In this document: positions 20,278 to 30,833 of the stretch, piece by piece
Position numbering within the stretch: position 1 is the stretch's first letter
Layout: each line of letters opens with the position of its first letter
Assembly (NCBI GenBank): GCA_018136815.1
Contig: CM030934.1
Span: forward strand, 6,178,698-6,242,697
Source: Isochrysis galbana
Taxonomy: Eukaryota > Haptophyta > Isochrysidales > Isochrysidaceae
Length of the DNA stretch: 64,000 bases
Direction: 5' to 3'
Notes under the pieces: generated by a model
What the model saw: the letters and a program-made list of their open reading frames with translations, nothing else
Databases searched by the model: none
What the model was told of the DNA's origin: nothing
Translations under genes and position numbers: made by a program

Positions 20278-21735
20278 ATGACTGGCACGTCCGACGACGG
20301 CAGCGACATCCACGTGCCCTTGCCCTACATTGAGTCTGACGAGGAAGAGGAGGGTGGACGGCCTGCTCTGTCGCCGCCGAGTGCAGAGAGTGTCCTGCTG
20401 GAGGAGCTCTTACGAGTTCTCGCTCAGGGTGGCTCGCCACCGGCTGGCGTGGCAGATGCTGCAGAGAGTCTCTTGGACCGATGCTTCTGGGCATCGCTCG
20501 CAGAGACGGAAGGCCTCCATGTGCTTGGCAGCAAATGTGCAGAGGCCGACGCACATTGGAAAGCGGTCTCTCCGCATGCCCCTCGTCGAGACTCAGTTCC
20601 ATCACTCCGCGCCTCTCTGGATGCTCGCGGCTACATCACGCCAGCCATGCTGCCTTCCTGCGAGGAGCCGGCAGTGTTGAAGGCGCTATGCCGGATGTGC
20701 CGACGGCTGCGCTCACACGGGTTCGCTCCAGTGTGGATATTCATTTTTGACGAAGCCTGGCATGTTCTGCGGTCATCCTGGTATGCTGTCCGCCTTGTCA
20801 GCAGCAAGCCGCACTTGTGTGTCTCGCAATGCCAAGATCCCTCCCATAGAGCAATCCACGATTTTAAGGCGACTTCGCCACCCTGACCGTGTAGGATCTC
20901 GCTGGATGCTGCGCTCCAATTTGAACCAGGCGACCTTGTGCTCGAGCCCTCGATGTTTGCGCACTCATTGACTCGTCCACGCGAACCTTTGTCTCCTGAG
21001 TTGATGGCTGATGCGGACAATACAAAAGATGGCAATGTAGAGCTTGCTCGCTATTCGTACGTAGGGGGCAACTTTGGCATCCCTCATCGCGACCATTCAT
21101 CAGCCGAGTGTTTCGGTTCGTTGCTTTTATCAATGCAGCCGGCCACCGACCCCGTAGTCACATATGTGGCAGCTGCCGTGGTGGATGGTGGAATCTTTCT
21201 CGGAGACGATTCACTAGGTTACTTTTTTGTGAAGGGGTTGGCCGGACTATGTGCTTATGTGGTTGCCTTGGGGGTCACCAATGAGCCACGGGCTCCGCCG
21301 AACGGGATTGACGTGGCATCTTATCCCTACTCAGATTCTGGTGGGAATCCGACCTTATTCTCGCTGTGGGTACCTCTCAATGACGTCACCTTTGACAATG
21401 GCGCCATACACGTTGTACCAAAGGAGTTTGACGAATTCTTCACCAAACCTGACAGCCCCAAGCACCTGCTGCCCTTTGACCAGAACTCGCGTCGCGTACA
21501 CTTCGAAGTCGGAGCTGCAGTCGCACTCGCTCCTTGCAACGCGGGCGTGCCTCTCGCATGGCATGGCTCACTGATCCATTGGGGAGGAGCCTGCTCATCG
21601 TTCACGGAATCAGAACCCCGAATTTCCCTCACGGCATCGTTGCGGGTATGCAGCACCAATTCAGTTGTCCAGGTCAACAGACTGACCGTGCAATGCAGCA
21701 GCCATTATGCTGCTGCGCATCCAGACCTCGCATAA
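20278..21735 (+). CDS. Phytanoyl-CoA dioxygenase-like Fe(II)/2-oxoglutarate enzyme
   Basis: Exon 1 is 20278-20780, the intron 20781-20894 (114 bp, GTATGC..GTGTAG), and exon 2 is 20895-21735. The join makes VLRSSW|ISLDAALQFEPG in frame. The iron-binding HxD is in the segment FGIPHRDHSSAE (from 21070). WVPLNDVTFDNGAIHVVP marks the core jelly roll, and AWHGSLIHWGGAC...PRISLT supplies the distal His and 2-oxoglutarate Arg. The N-terminus is acidic (SDEEEEGG). The loop between ECF and SGGNPTLFS is longer than usual in this family, so one more small intron may be hidden there. Haptophytes and other algae carry many such enzymes of unknown substrate. The family is firm; the substrate is unknown. Confidence 0.82.
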
Positions 21736-21739
21736 CCCG

Positions 21740-22340
21740 CGCGTTTGCCTTAGGTGGCTGGGAGTCCAAGCACCATGCTCAAGGACCAACTTGCTGTGCG
21801 GCGTGACCTCCAATTTGCAGATCTCCTAGCTCTCGATCTTGCCGATCGCGTTGGCTATATCGCTGGCAGTCTTCTCATCTATCAGTGGTGGTTTGGTCTT
21901 GGAAGCGGAGTATTGCCCGGAGATTTCAAGGCCTTGCTCGATTTGGGTCGAGGGTGATTGAAAGATTGAATGCCATGGGCAACGTATTTTTGCACATAGT
22001 TGATTGTTGATTGATAGTTGATAGTTGTCCAGCCTTAGCATATCTATTGCATTTTATTCTGAGAGCTAGTACAGCTACTGCCAATAGCCTTGTACTGCCC
22101 CGCCGGGCCAAGACAAACATGACCGCTCTCAAACACATGGCATGACACACTCCAGACGGCGTAAAACCTCTAGACGAAATGGAAGTAGAGCATATTACAA
22201 GGCGCTACGCCAAACGATCCAAAAAAAGAGACTCCTTTCTCGCGGTCAAAGGTTCTGCCGCCGGCTGTTTCCTTCTCGCTCTCTGCGCAGCACTGGGGGG
22301 ACGCCGTTGGCCTGACTGCGCCAGCACCGCCTGCAGTGCC
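21740..22340. other. Intergenic, no gene recognised
   Basis: Contains repeated TTGATTGTTGATTGATAGTTGATAG-like sequence at about 22000-22025. No conserved coding sequence is visible. Confidence 0.5.
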
Positions 22341-22343
22341 GCA

Positions 22344-24093
22344 ATGGACAAGGTGGGACGCGCGAGGGCACGGGCAGCTGATCGCTCAGCCAATTGTGCT
22401 CGTTACGCGCTCATCCCGACGCGTGCCTCGCGCCGTGCAGGCTATATTGTTGCAGAGCAACAAGGACGGGGTGAGTGTTCACAGCCACCTGACGGAACTC
22501 ATCCACACTCTGCTGACCGAGAAGGATGCAAACGCGCTGGACAATCTTGAGAATATCTCGCTTGGCGTCAAGGCTAGGCGCTTCGCAGCGACCGAGGCGG
22601 GAGAGCGGGTGCGCTTGTGCATCAACCCATGTGCTGAACGGTTTGGCGCAACTGAACAGCCGGCGAGCGTTGAGTGATGATTGCCGATCCCTCTGCTCTG
22701 TCTTCACAGAATCAGATGCCGCCCGCGTCGGCAACCGATGATTCGTGGAAGAAGGCTAGTAATGCACTTTTCACGGTGAATGCCACCGGCCGCGGTCGAG
22801 GAGAGCGGGCAGCATTGCCCAGCCATAGAGGGGGCGTGATCCGTCCCCTAGAAGTAGCATGGGCATGCAGGCGTAGTCTTGCTTCAATGTATTTATTGGT
22901 TGCGGGTTTATATTTCATGGCATAGCGGTGCTGACCGCACTTCATGGTGTGATATCGCTGACCTCCTGCGATTCCTGCGCCCTGCCGGTCAGATTGACAC
23001 GAGCATCGAGGACGAAGGTGTGCCCAACCTTGTGGATGAAGCGGCATGGTTCGAGTGGGCAGGTGTTGGAGTTGCACGGGAGGAACTACCCCGGCTGTTC
23101 GCGGCTATGACTGCCCTCAAGACAGAGCATGGCCTGAAGGCGGTGCGCTTCTTCGGCAAAGTGTTGGGCACAAAGGCAGACTACTACGTTGTCGAGGGTA
23201 CATACGTTCCGGGCGCAGAGCCCACCCTTCCTACCTCAACTCATGGTGCAACTCCACCTGAGGCTCCCGGCATGGGTCTGAACACACATATGTACTTTGC
23301 TGCCAGCGACCCGTCATCAAAATTTGTCCGCTTGCCAGACGTTCTCCCAGAGACGATCGTCGCCGCTTGTAAGATCAAAAAGTACTTCACTGGCGATCTC
23401 GCCGCGCCTGTGAAGGCTTATCCCACCTTCCCAGGTAAGGAGGCGGATTACCTGCGTGCGCAGATTGCGCGAATTGCTGCTGCCACCGTGCTCGTCCCGG
23501 CGGGCAAGTTCGCTTTCGATGAGGAAGCTGAGACCGAGCCGAAGCCGCTGATAAAGCTGGAGGACTTTGAAGCCAAACCTGCAGCTGAAATGGCGGAGGC
23601 GGACAGCTGGTGCCATCTACGAGCCGGCGTTCTCAAGATCGGACGGGCTACTAACCTACCAATTCCTGAGGATGCAGAGGAGGAGGATGCTCCAGAGCTC
23701 GAGGAGGAGGTGCCACCACTCGCGCCGATCTCCAGCGATGCCCCAGTTGCAGATCCGTTGCCTGAGTCCGGAACGGAGACCCCTGCCTGGAGCATCAAGC
23801 TCTATTGCCCGCAGGCGCGTGACGGAGCTGTTGTTATCGCCAAATCTCATCGGTGGCCAGGAGCTTACTCGGCAGTTGTGAAGGGGAAGCACGCAAACTT
23901 GTACGTTGGCTATGGCGCCGAGGCGTCGGCAACTCCTTTCACGCCCACACCGCCGCCACCCATCATGGGCGAGGCAGAAGATGTGGGCGAGGAAACTGAT
24001 GTTTCGCTTGCGGCTGAGAACGAAGTGCTCAAAGCCATTGATGAGGAGAGGATGCGTGCAGAGGCTGCGGTTGAGGAACCGCAGGAAGAATGA
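22344..24093 (+). CDS. Radial spoke head protein RSP4/6 family (four exons)
   Basis: Proposed exons are 22344-22352, 22441-22608, 22710-22775 and 22993-24093, all joined in phase 0, giving 447 aa. The introns are 88, 101 and 217 bp with donors GTGGGA, GTGCGC and GTGAAT. Exon 2 carries VHSHLTELIHTLL and ALDNLENISLGVK, exon 3 KKASNALF, and exon 4 PNLVDEAAWFEWAGVGV, VRFFGKVLGTKADYYVVEG, LRAQIARI and RWPGAYSAVV...NLYVGYG. This order follows human RSPH4A and Chlamydomonas RSP4/6 along the whole length. The protein forms the radial spoke head of motile 9+2 axonemes, so the organism builds motile flagella. The acidic tail is typical. The three-codon first exon is the weakest part of the model. Confidence 0.9.
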
Positions 24094-24399
24094 CGAGCTG
24101 TGTTTGAAGTTGGATGAGAGAACTTGTGCTTGATGCAAATAGCGCCGACCCGAGTGCCAAACCTCATCGCCGCACTTGCAGTGAATATGCTCGCCCCATG
24201 CTATACTACCCCCATAAACCTCAAAGAGTGAGATTTTTCACGTGTGTGCTTTGTGCGTGTGGCGCCGCGTTGCTGCGTTTCAGGCTGAGGCAGGTAAGCC
24301 GCTGCGTGATTGTCGCATGGAATGAGTTCCTCGAACAGCGTATCGTCGAACTCTTTTTGAATTATTTGGTCATCAACTAAGTGTATACTTGGTTGCGAT

Positions 24400-24549
24400 C
24401 AACTATTGTCTATTGTTATAGTTTGAACTATGGAGCGTGCCGCGACCGCTCCCGAGCCCCAGGCGCGAACCTCGCCTCTGCGCCCCACCTGGGACGCCCC
24501 ACGCCGCCCGAGGCGGCTCGTCAGAAAGCCCACTCAAAGCCCAGCCAGC
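24400..24549 (+). mobile_element. LINE 5' end / ORF1 start, truncated by hAT insertion
   Basis: TATTGTTATAGTTTGAACTA then ATGGAGCGTGCC matches the LINE start at 57345-57380. After ~100 bp of ORF1-like sequence (CCGAGCCCCAGG, CGCCGCCCGAGG) the hAT terminal repeat begins at 24550. Sequence related to LINE ORF1 resumes at 25536-25880, so the hAT may have landed inside a LINE copy. Confidence 0.6.
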
Positions 24550-25446
24550 TAGGGGTAGGCCATAATATGTAGAAAAAAGTACCCAAAAATATGTCGTCAC
24601 GATATGTCGTTTATATGCGAGGCTCTCACCCAAATATGTAGAAAATATGTAGATATGCGCCCGTCGCCCGTCGTCGCCGCGGTAGATAGGCACGATAGTC
24701 ATAGTCATTAGGCATAGCGTATATAGATATAGTGAGTGTTACTAAATAGAAATAGCATACGCATATTACATATTATATTTTACTGCACATTTCATAGCCA
24801 AGGGTGCTCTCACGTTTCACGCTCTCACATGCAGCGCTCATTCTCACGTTTGTTGCTATTGTAACGCAACATGACAGACGACTACACACTTGATCGGCCA
24901 AAGTAGTGGACCGATCAGATGGGAAAAGGCATGCATGCAAGCAAGGAAAACACACGCTCACACGATGCCGAATTAGGAGAGAGAGACATGACACTCCCAG
25001 CAGCCATGGCCCAAGTTGGGAACAGAGAATGATTTGAAGCCCTCAGGCGCGCGCGCCGGGGAACTGCTTGCGCTGTTCCTGGACGACGTGGCGCGGCCCG
25101 AGCGACGCTGCTTGCTGGCACCTGAAGGCGAGGGTGGGGCGGAGTGGCATGTCACGAATGCATTCGTGACGCGCGGGCCGGCGTGGCAGCGCAAGCTGGC
25201 AAGCCGGGGGAGAGCCTCGCCTGGCATGCTCTCTCTCGCTCGCTCCTGGGGCCCCCCCGCGCCCCCCCCCCCCTCCCGCGCCCGCCCCTCGCGCCCCCTC
25301 CGTTTATCCCGCTGGCTCCCGCCCAAATATGTACCGGCGCCCGGGCCCGTGCCACCCAAATATGTAGTAAATATGCCGACATATCAGTTTGCCAGAATCG
25401 TACCCAAATATGTAGTACGATATGTACATATTATGGCCTACCCCTA
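24550..25446 (-). mobile_element. hAT-superfamily DNA transposon, internally deleted
   Basis: The two ends are perfect 22-bp inverted repeats: 24550-24571 (starting TAGGGGTAGGCC) and 25425-25446. They are flanked by a perfect 8-bp duplication, CAGCCAGC, at 24542-24549 and 25447-25454. Eight-bp duplications and TAGGG/CAGGG ends are hAT hallmarks. Sub-terminal copies of ACCCAAATATGT(A) occur inside both ends. On the minus strand at about 25020-24840 lies a decayed hAT C-terminal dimerisation region: FPTWAMA, then SASCERVFSLL, with the continuation (STTLADQVCS, MLRYNSNKRE) in other frames, so at least two frameshifts. It cannot make transposase itself; it could be mobilised only by an autonomous relative. 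Confidence 0.93.
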
Positions 25447-25535
25447 CAGCCAGCCCATCCAAACCACACCCGCGCGAGCGCGCGGGGTGGCGAGCACTGG
25501 CACGGAACAGGTTGCCGCCACCATGGCTCTGCGTA

Positions 25536-25880
25536 GCATGCAAGGGTCTTTGAGACCCCCTCCAATAGTGGGAAACCCTCCCACCCGAAGAGCACCTCAT
25601 GTGCTCATGTGGGAGGGCAGCTCAGCTGCCCTCCCCATGGTGGATGGTGGAAACCTCTACCATCAGTGCACCCAACATGGGAGGGCACTTCACAACCATC
25701 AATCTTCCACGGAGAGCACCCAAACCTCTACCATCAGTGCACCCAACATGGGAGGGCACTTCACAACCATCAATCTTCCACGGAGAGCACCCAATGCCTC
25801 TGTTTTCCAACATGTTGGCACACTTCTCGTCTTCACCCCACTCTTGTGGGCAACAAGTACCTACAACTCAGTGCCCTGCC
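25536..25880 (+). repeat. LINE ORF1-related repeat with 67-bp internal duplication
   Basis: CCCCATGGTGG...CTACCATCAGTGCACCC and GGGAGGGCACTTCACAACC parallel 57645-57720 (CCCCATGGCGGCAACTCCTA, CAGCAGTGCACCCC, GGCGGGCACTTGACACAAC). A unit of about 68 bp starting ACCTCTACCATCAGTGCACC is repeated directly at about 25660 and 25727. Confidence 0.6.
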
Positions 25881-25904
25881 TTAGGCCCTCTTTCAACACT
25901 TCAC

Positions 25905-26120
25905 TCCCCTAACCTACTTTTATAAGTGGGGGTCAATGGGGGCCTCGCGCCCCCCTCACACCATCGCGGACACCCCCCGGGGTGGGCCCGTACAATCAAC
26001 CCCAGCCCGGGCAGGGGCTGGGCACTCATCAATCTGGCCCAGACCCTTCGGGGGCGCGGGCCGCGAGCTGCACTCCCACGCCCGCGCTGGGCTTGCCCTC
26101 GGCACAACGAGGGCAGACCT
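25905..26120 (-). repeat. SINE-like element R2, 3' half, inverted
   Basis: The minus strand reads AGTGCAGCTCGCGGCCCGCG, GGGGTTGATTGTACGGGCCC and GGGGCGCGAGGCCCCCATTG, then the CACTT-ATAA-AAGTAGG hairpin, as at 6500-6690 and 19860-20085. Confidence 0.75.
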
Positions 26121-26299
26121 CGCTGGGGGAGCTGCGACCGAGGTATAACAGAAGACAGACGACAATCGTGGAACGTTTGATGACATCAAGAGAAAGTAGG
26201 AGAAGAGGCGATATACCCATCAACGAGACCTTGAGACTTAAAATAACTCACAGGTTATAAGTAAAAAGTCTGTCCTCGTATGGAATACGACACTCTGTC

Positions 26300-26665
26300 C
26301 CTGGTCCCTGGCTGGTCGCCAGGCATACTGGAGAATCTGGGCGGCTCCCATGGCCAGCGAGGCGAGCGTGGGAGAGGCAGGGGGGCCGGGGGGCCAGGGG
26401 CTGAGCCCCAGCCTCCACTGCCCCCTGAGCTGCCTTTGCTGGCCCCTTGGGAGCCCCCAAAGGACCCCTGAGAGCAGGCCGGGGCGCGCCGCATGGCGAC
26501 GCGCCGCAGGGACGACGAAGGAACTAGAAACCCACTGCACCCAGCCCCTAGGTAGAGCACGAGGGGACGAGCCGCAAGGCAGGTGGAGGGGTGGTAAGGG
26601 AAGCGGGCGTGGCTGCATAGAGGCTGTGAAGGGTCGCGCGCGCGGCGAGATTATTAAGAACGTAT
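26300..26665 (-). repeat. R2 5' part joined to R1 boundary, inverted
   Basis: 26310-26520 is the reverse complement of 6275-6470 (CTCCCATGGCCAGCGAGG, AGGACCCCTGAGAGCAGGCC). 26525-26665 matches 17205-17335 in inverse orientation and ends at the CGGCGAGATTATTAAGA boundary. It shows R1 and R2 modules combining into one element. Confidence 0.7.
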
Positions 26666-27222
26666 TTTTTTGGTATACGTAACACGTAACTGTAATACAA
26701 TATACGACGAACAGAGTGACGCGACTGTGACCAATGACGACCGGGCTTTACGCTTTACTTGGACTTGTCCCGAGCGCTTTCGAGTCTGTCTTGGATAAAA
26801 CCTCCGGATACCTGGCAATAGGACTGAGATAGCCTCGTAGAACATCTCCTCGTGAGGAGTGCCAACCTGGCACAATATATTATAACTTAGGTGTCTTGCA
26901 TGAGTGAATTTAGGTAGCAAGCGGAGAGAATTTCAACAGAACAGGTTGCTGTTTATGCGGTCAAATTCTCGTCTCCGATAGGAATATAAAATGAGCCATC
27001 ACAAGGGGGATCCATGCCAAAACGGATGCGAGAGGCTGGAGGGCCCATGTCACTCTGACCATCCACTGTCATTAAGCCGAGAGCGCCTGGCAAGATGGTA
27101 TCTAGTCGCTGCGGTGAGCCTCGATGATCGCTGAAGAGGCGTGTAGGATAAGGCATATGTCAGCGTACACTGCGGCGCGCATGACCTCTAGATGTCATGC
27201 TTTGTGGAGGTGAGGCAGAAGG
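26666..27222. other. Intergenic with one weak minus-strand ORF
   Basis: The 67-codon minus ORF at 26953-27156 (contains GALGLMTVDGQSDMG) looks somewhat protein-like but has no partner exons or family that I recognise. The rest is non-coding. Confidence 0.35.
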
Positions 27223-27803
27223 TCAAGACGAGTGTGCATGCACGAGGTGCAGGGGAAGAGGAGGGCTGTTGGGCCTTGTATTCTGCGCACCATCCTTGCT
27301 GGACCAGGAGAAGGGGAACACGTTGAAAGATCTTTTGTTGATCTCCCGCATGCCAAAGCGCGAATTGTGCGCCGCGACGCGGGCATCCGTGCAGCCCTGA
27401 TGGTTGTGGTCCATGCGGACCGACTTGGAGAAGGCAATGTCTGCGTGGCCAGTGAAATACTTGAAGAGGTAGCCGCCACAGACGAATGAGGCGGCGCCGA
27501 GAACCCCGAAGATGGGGTACACCTGTACGTGCAAGCTTGAGCCGTCGATCAGCACCACCACTCGCCTCGAGGCGCGTAGGGTGGGCGAGGGTGTCTGACA
27601 CGGAGAGGGGGGTGGTGGGCGGCAGGCGCACCGCCGGGTTGAGCCAGATCTTGGCGGCCGTCTTGCCCTTGGGGATCTCACGGAAACCAGCGGCAGCCTG
27701 CTCCCAACCTGTACAGGTACGTTCGGAGCGGCTCGGCTTACACGCGCGCACTCGCCAGCCGGGAAAGGGGGGACACTGGGCCTCGAGGGCTGAGCGTACC
27801 CAT
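27223..27803 (-). CDS. B12D/NDUFA4-like small mitochondrial protein (three exons)
   Basis: Proposed exons are 27803-27752, 27708-27632 and 27522-27223, 142 aa. The introns are 43 and 109 bp, both with GTGCGC donors. Exon 2 ends IWLNPA and joins exon 3 VYPIFGVLGAASF exactly as the plant B12D start (W..PEVYPLF). KYFTGHADIAFSKSVRMDH then matches the family's TGNP.V..TK.NR segment. B12D proteins are single-span mitochondrial inner-membrane proteins related to NDUFA4, associated with respiratory-chain function and hypoxia responses in plants. The N-terminus (MGTLSPRGPVSPLSRLA) has basic residues fitting an import signal. The 43-bp first intron is unusually short, so exon 1 is tentative; exons 2 and 3 are solid. 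Confidence 0.75.
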
Positions 27804-27809
27804 GGTTGC

Positions 27810-28733
27810 TCTCTTCTCTGACTTGCGGACAATTGTGAGGAACGGTCCCAGCAGCCTCCCGTTTTCTTTCGTTTCTCGTCTCCGTAACCCGTTGCTCACG
27901 AAGTGTGGACACCTCGCGCCGCTGGTCCTCGCGAAGAGAAGCGAAGAGAAGGCAGGGGGGGGGGGACAGGAAAAGGATACCGCAGGGGGGGCGGAGTTCC
28001 CCCGTATCGATGATGTCGTTGGCTCCCCGCCTTCTCGCTTCTCGCCGAGGAGCCGAGGCGTCTTCTCACTCATCGCGGAGGCGGGATAGAGTACTCCTAG
28101 TCTACAGGAGAAAGGATGACAAAGAAGGTGAAGCGCTGCACTGGAAGTCTGCGTACTGGTGTTTGAGCGTACCATTTTAATGTAAACACTACTATGGTGA
28201 AAATGAATACTTTCCTATCTTGATGTGGCAAGATTCCTGTAAATTAATCAAACTATTGTAAATTAACCCTGGACATTTGACATTTGATGGGACCCGTATT
28301 CGACGGAGTGCGAGAAGTCCGACGACCGACACCGCACCACAAGTGGGCGCGCGCAACACCTCGGATTCTATTCTCGTAGCTTTAGTGGTACTAAGTCGTT
28401 CTTCTACACTGACGAGCTGACGGGCGTTTCAGGTACTCGTATTCCGTTTGATTCCTCCGGGTGCGCATCCATCTCCCATATTCATACCACGTGACCTTCT
28501 TCACGAGCACTCTCTCTCCTATGTACTCCTCTCTCCTACTCCTCTCTCTCTCTCTCCCTCCCCCCCCCCCCCTCCTTCCCTCCCTCCCTCCTCCTCCTCT
28601 TCTGTGTTCCTTCTTTGCTCGCCCCTCATCTATTCTCTTGCTAGTCGGCAGTCCCGCTTGTTGCTTGGTACACCCGATCCACTTGAAGCTGCCGAGGGTC
28701 TAAGGACGAGCACCCGCTGCTCGCAAGCTGGAG
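27810..28733. other. Intergenic between divergent genes
   Basis: Promoter-side DNA for both B12D (minus) and the CRAL-TRIO gene (plus). 28500-28620 is a CT/C-rich tract just upstream of the CRAL-TRIO ATG. No further gene. Confidence 0.5.
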
Positions 28734-30032
28734 ATGGGCCTCTCTGGATGGATGGGCTCGCCTCGTCGACGTGGTGCCACGGCGCCGACATGCGATCGGG
28801 CTGGATACTCACCCCCCACGCCTTCGTGCAAGGCTACCGATGAGGACGTCGCCAATCACTCGGCCCCCTCGAGGGAGTTGCCCTCTTCGCCCGGTGCACC
28901 AGAGAAGGACTCGAAGACCTTGCACGCCCGGCCGGATGTGGGCGAGGGCGTGGGGCAAATCAGAGGAGAAGGGGCTACTTCCATCGTCGGGACGTCGCAC
29001 CTAGAGCCGAGAGAGCAGCAGGTGGCCACAGGACGGTGTGCACCAGACGATGGGCGAAAGGAGGATAAACAAACAGGCAGCCAGTCCCAGCCTCAGACTG
29101 GCCGGCCAACTGTGGAGAGCCTGCTGCCGGAGCCCAAGAACAAACATGCAAACGCTTCGACTGCCAATGAATGGGACCTTCTGAGCCCGGATGAGCTACG
29201 CGTCCTTCGCCGGGCTCGGGAGTGGTTGGGCTCGGAGCTTTTTTCACAAGCACCTCTTGATCTGCTCGTGACCTTCGCACGCGGTTATGCCTACTGCAAC
29301 GACTGGGCAGAGGCGAGCACAGCTCACCTGGAGCATGCGCTCAAGTGGCGTGCAGAAATGAACGCCAACACTGTGGTCGCGAGTGGTCTTCCTAACCGCG
29401 AGCTCTTTGAGAAAATGTGCCAAAATGGTCCCATTGGCCACGACTCCCATGGCCATCTCGTCATACTTGAACGCCTGGGACGGGTGAATGTAGGACAGCT
29501 GCTGCAGGCTTTTGACGAAGAAAGCTATATTCGACATCAGCTCTTTTCCCGGGAGGCCGTTCGCATGATCAACACCGCCAAATCCTTGCGAACAGGCAAA
29601 CGTCTCTACAAAGTGGTTGTGGTCATTGATTTAGAAGGACTCTCTATGTCGCATCTGAGCAAGCGCTTTGTCAACCTCATGAAGCGAGTGAACGATCAAT
29701 TTGCGGAGCATTATCCCGAAACAGCCTTCAAATTTTATGTCATCAATGCGCCGCTCGTCTTCCGCACTGCATGGGCCATAGCGAAGCAATGGATGCATCC
29801 GATCACAGTCCGAAAGTTTTCCATCATGGGCAGCGACTACCGTCGCAAGTTTGATGATGCGGGGATTGTACTGCTTGAAGGCGATATTCCTAAGACCGTC
29901 AAGGGATGGGCCGAGGAGGTGCAAAACGTCATCGATGAATTCGGGTTTTCAAGACTCAGTCGTGGTTACATGCCTGAAAAGGACCTCACCGAGGTGTCTT
30001 CTATTGTGGGTGTAGACTTGCACGAACAGTGA
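28734..30032 (+). CDS. CRAL-TRIO (Sec14-like) lipid-binding protein
   Basis: Single-exon ORF, 432 aa, ATG at 28734. Residues 1-140 are disordered and polar. Residues ~150-210 form a helical CRAL-TRIO N-terminal-like block (LSPDELRVLRRAREWL, LKWRAEMNAN). The lipid-binding CRAL-TRIO domain occupies ~220-410, with KVVVVIDLEGLSMSHL, the family hallmark HYPETAFKFYVINAPLVF, and KFSIMGSDYRRKF. Sec14-type proteins bind and exchange phosphoinositides, phosphatidylcholine or other hydrophobic ligands between membranes. There is no GOLD domain after it, so it is a stand-alone Sec14-like protein. The ligand is unknown. Confidence 0.92.
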   Translation: MGLSGWMGSPRRRGATAPTCDRAGYSPPTPSCKATDEDVANHSAPSRELPSSPGAPEKDSKTLHARPDVGEGVGQIRGEGATSIVGTSHLEPREQQVATGRCAPDDGRKEDKQTGSQSQPQTGRPTVESLLPEPKNKHANASTANEWDLLSPDELRVLRRAREWLGSELFSQAPLDLLVTFARGYAYCNDWAEASTAHLEHALKWRAEMNANTVVASGLPNRELFEKMCQNGPIGHDSHGHLVILERLGRVNVGQLLQAFDEESYIRHQLFSREAVRMINTAKSLRTGKRLYKVVVVIDLEGLSMSHLSKRFVNLMKRVNDQFAEHYPETAFKFYVINAPLVFRTAWAIAKQWMHPITVRKFSIMGSDYRRKFDDAGIVLLEGDIPKTVKGWAEEVQNVIDEFGFSRLSRGYMPEKDLTEVSSIVGVDLHEQ

Positions 30033-30760
30033 TTGTACCGCACAATGTCCTCAAGGCTGCACTCTGGCCCTCTTGCAGCTTGCTCATGCAGTAGTGCTAC
30101 GTACCACCGGGTGCTGGCGCGTTGGCGGCCGCCGGTGCATGTGAAATTGAGCCATAGCCCAAGAGGCGCAGCCGAGTTCCGTAATGTGCTGTTATGCGCC
30201 TCTCCTTGAGTGCATGCTAGCTATTACTAGTACTACTATGTTTTATGCTTTGCCGGACGCGCACTTCTGCCGTCTACTGCAGCTATTCCCGCCCTGCCGT
30301 ACCTTAATGTGCATGGATCGGCTATGCTAGATGCTAGAGAGTCAACCAACAACAACAACAATACAATCTTTAGGGCGGTCAAACAGGGCTTTTTAAGTAC
30401 TAATATGGGGGGGGTGGCACATTTTTTGACCATTTTCCAAAGCCCACAACAAAACTCCCAGGGGGGCCACCTGCCGCCACGAAAATCTTCGACAGAAAAT
30501 AGTGCGATTCTCCTCCCCCCTCGCCCCTCGCTTGCACACGCTCTGGGGCTCTACCGGTAAAGAACCGCGGCGCCCGCCGCGGGAGTGATAGACGTATTTT
30601 GAAACGGAGTATTCATCACACCGGATTCCTTATTGATCCGTCCCACTCGTCGGCCGCCCGGGATTGATCGCCTGCCTGCTGAAGGCAAGACGTCATCTGC
30701 GCAGCCCTCAGCGCACCTCATGGTGCGCGCATACGTCGAACACGCGATGACTACAAGCTC
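30033..30760. other. Intergenic; includes inverted GTTTGACCGCCCT copy
   Basis: AGGGCGGTCAAACAG at about 30370 is the reverse complement of the pair near 10390-10420, and both are followed by T-rich segments with TTTTTGACC/GGTCATTTTTT. Small dispersed repeat; no gene. Confidence 0.5.
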
Positions 30761-30833
30761 GTAGGCAGAGGGCCGTTCGATCGAGCCGGCGCTGCGCCGC
30801 TTCATCCTTCGCATCTCGCGCCACCATCCTTCC

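Noticed and set aside
24550..25446. Helitron or SINE nature of this element
   Set aside because: Perfect inverted ends and an 8-bp duplication with a hATC remnant identify hAT instead.
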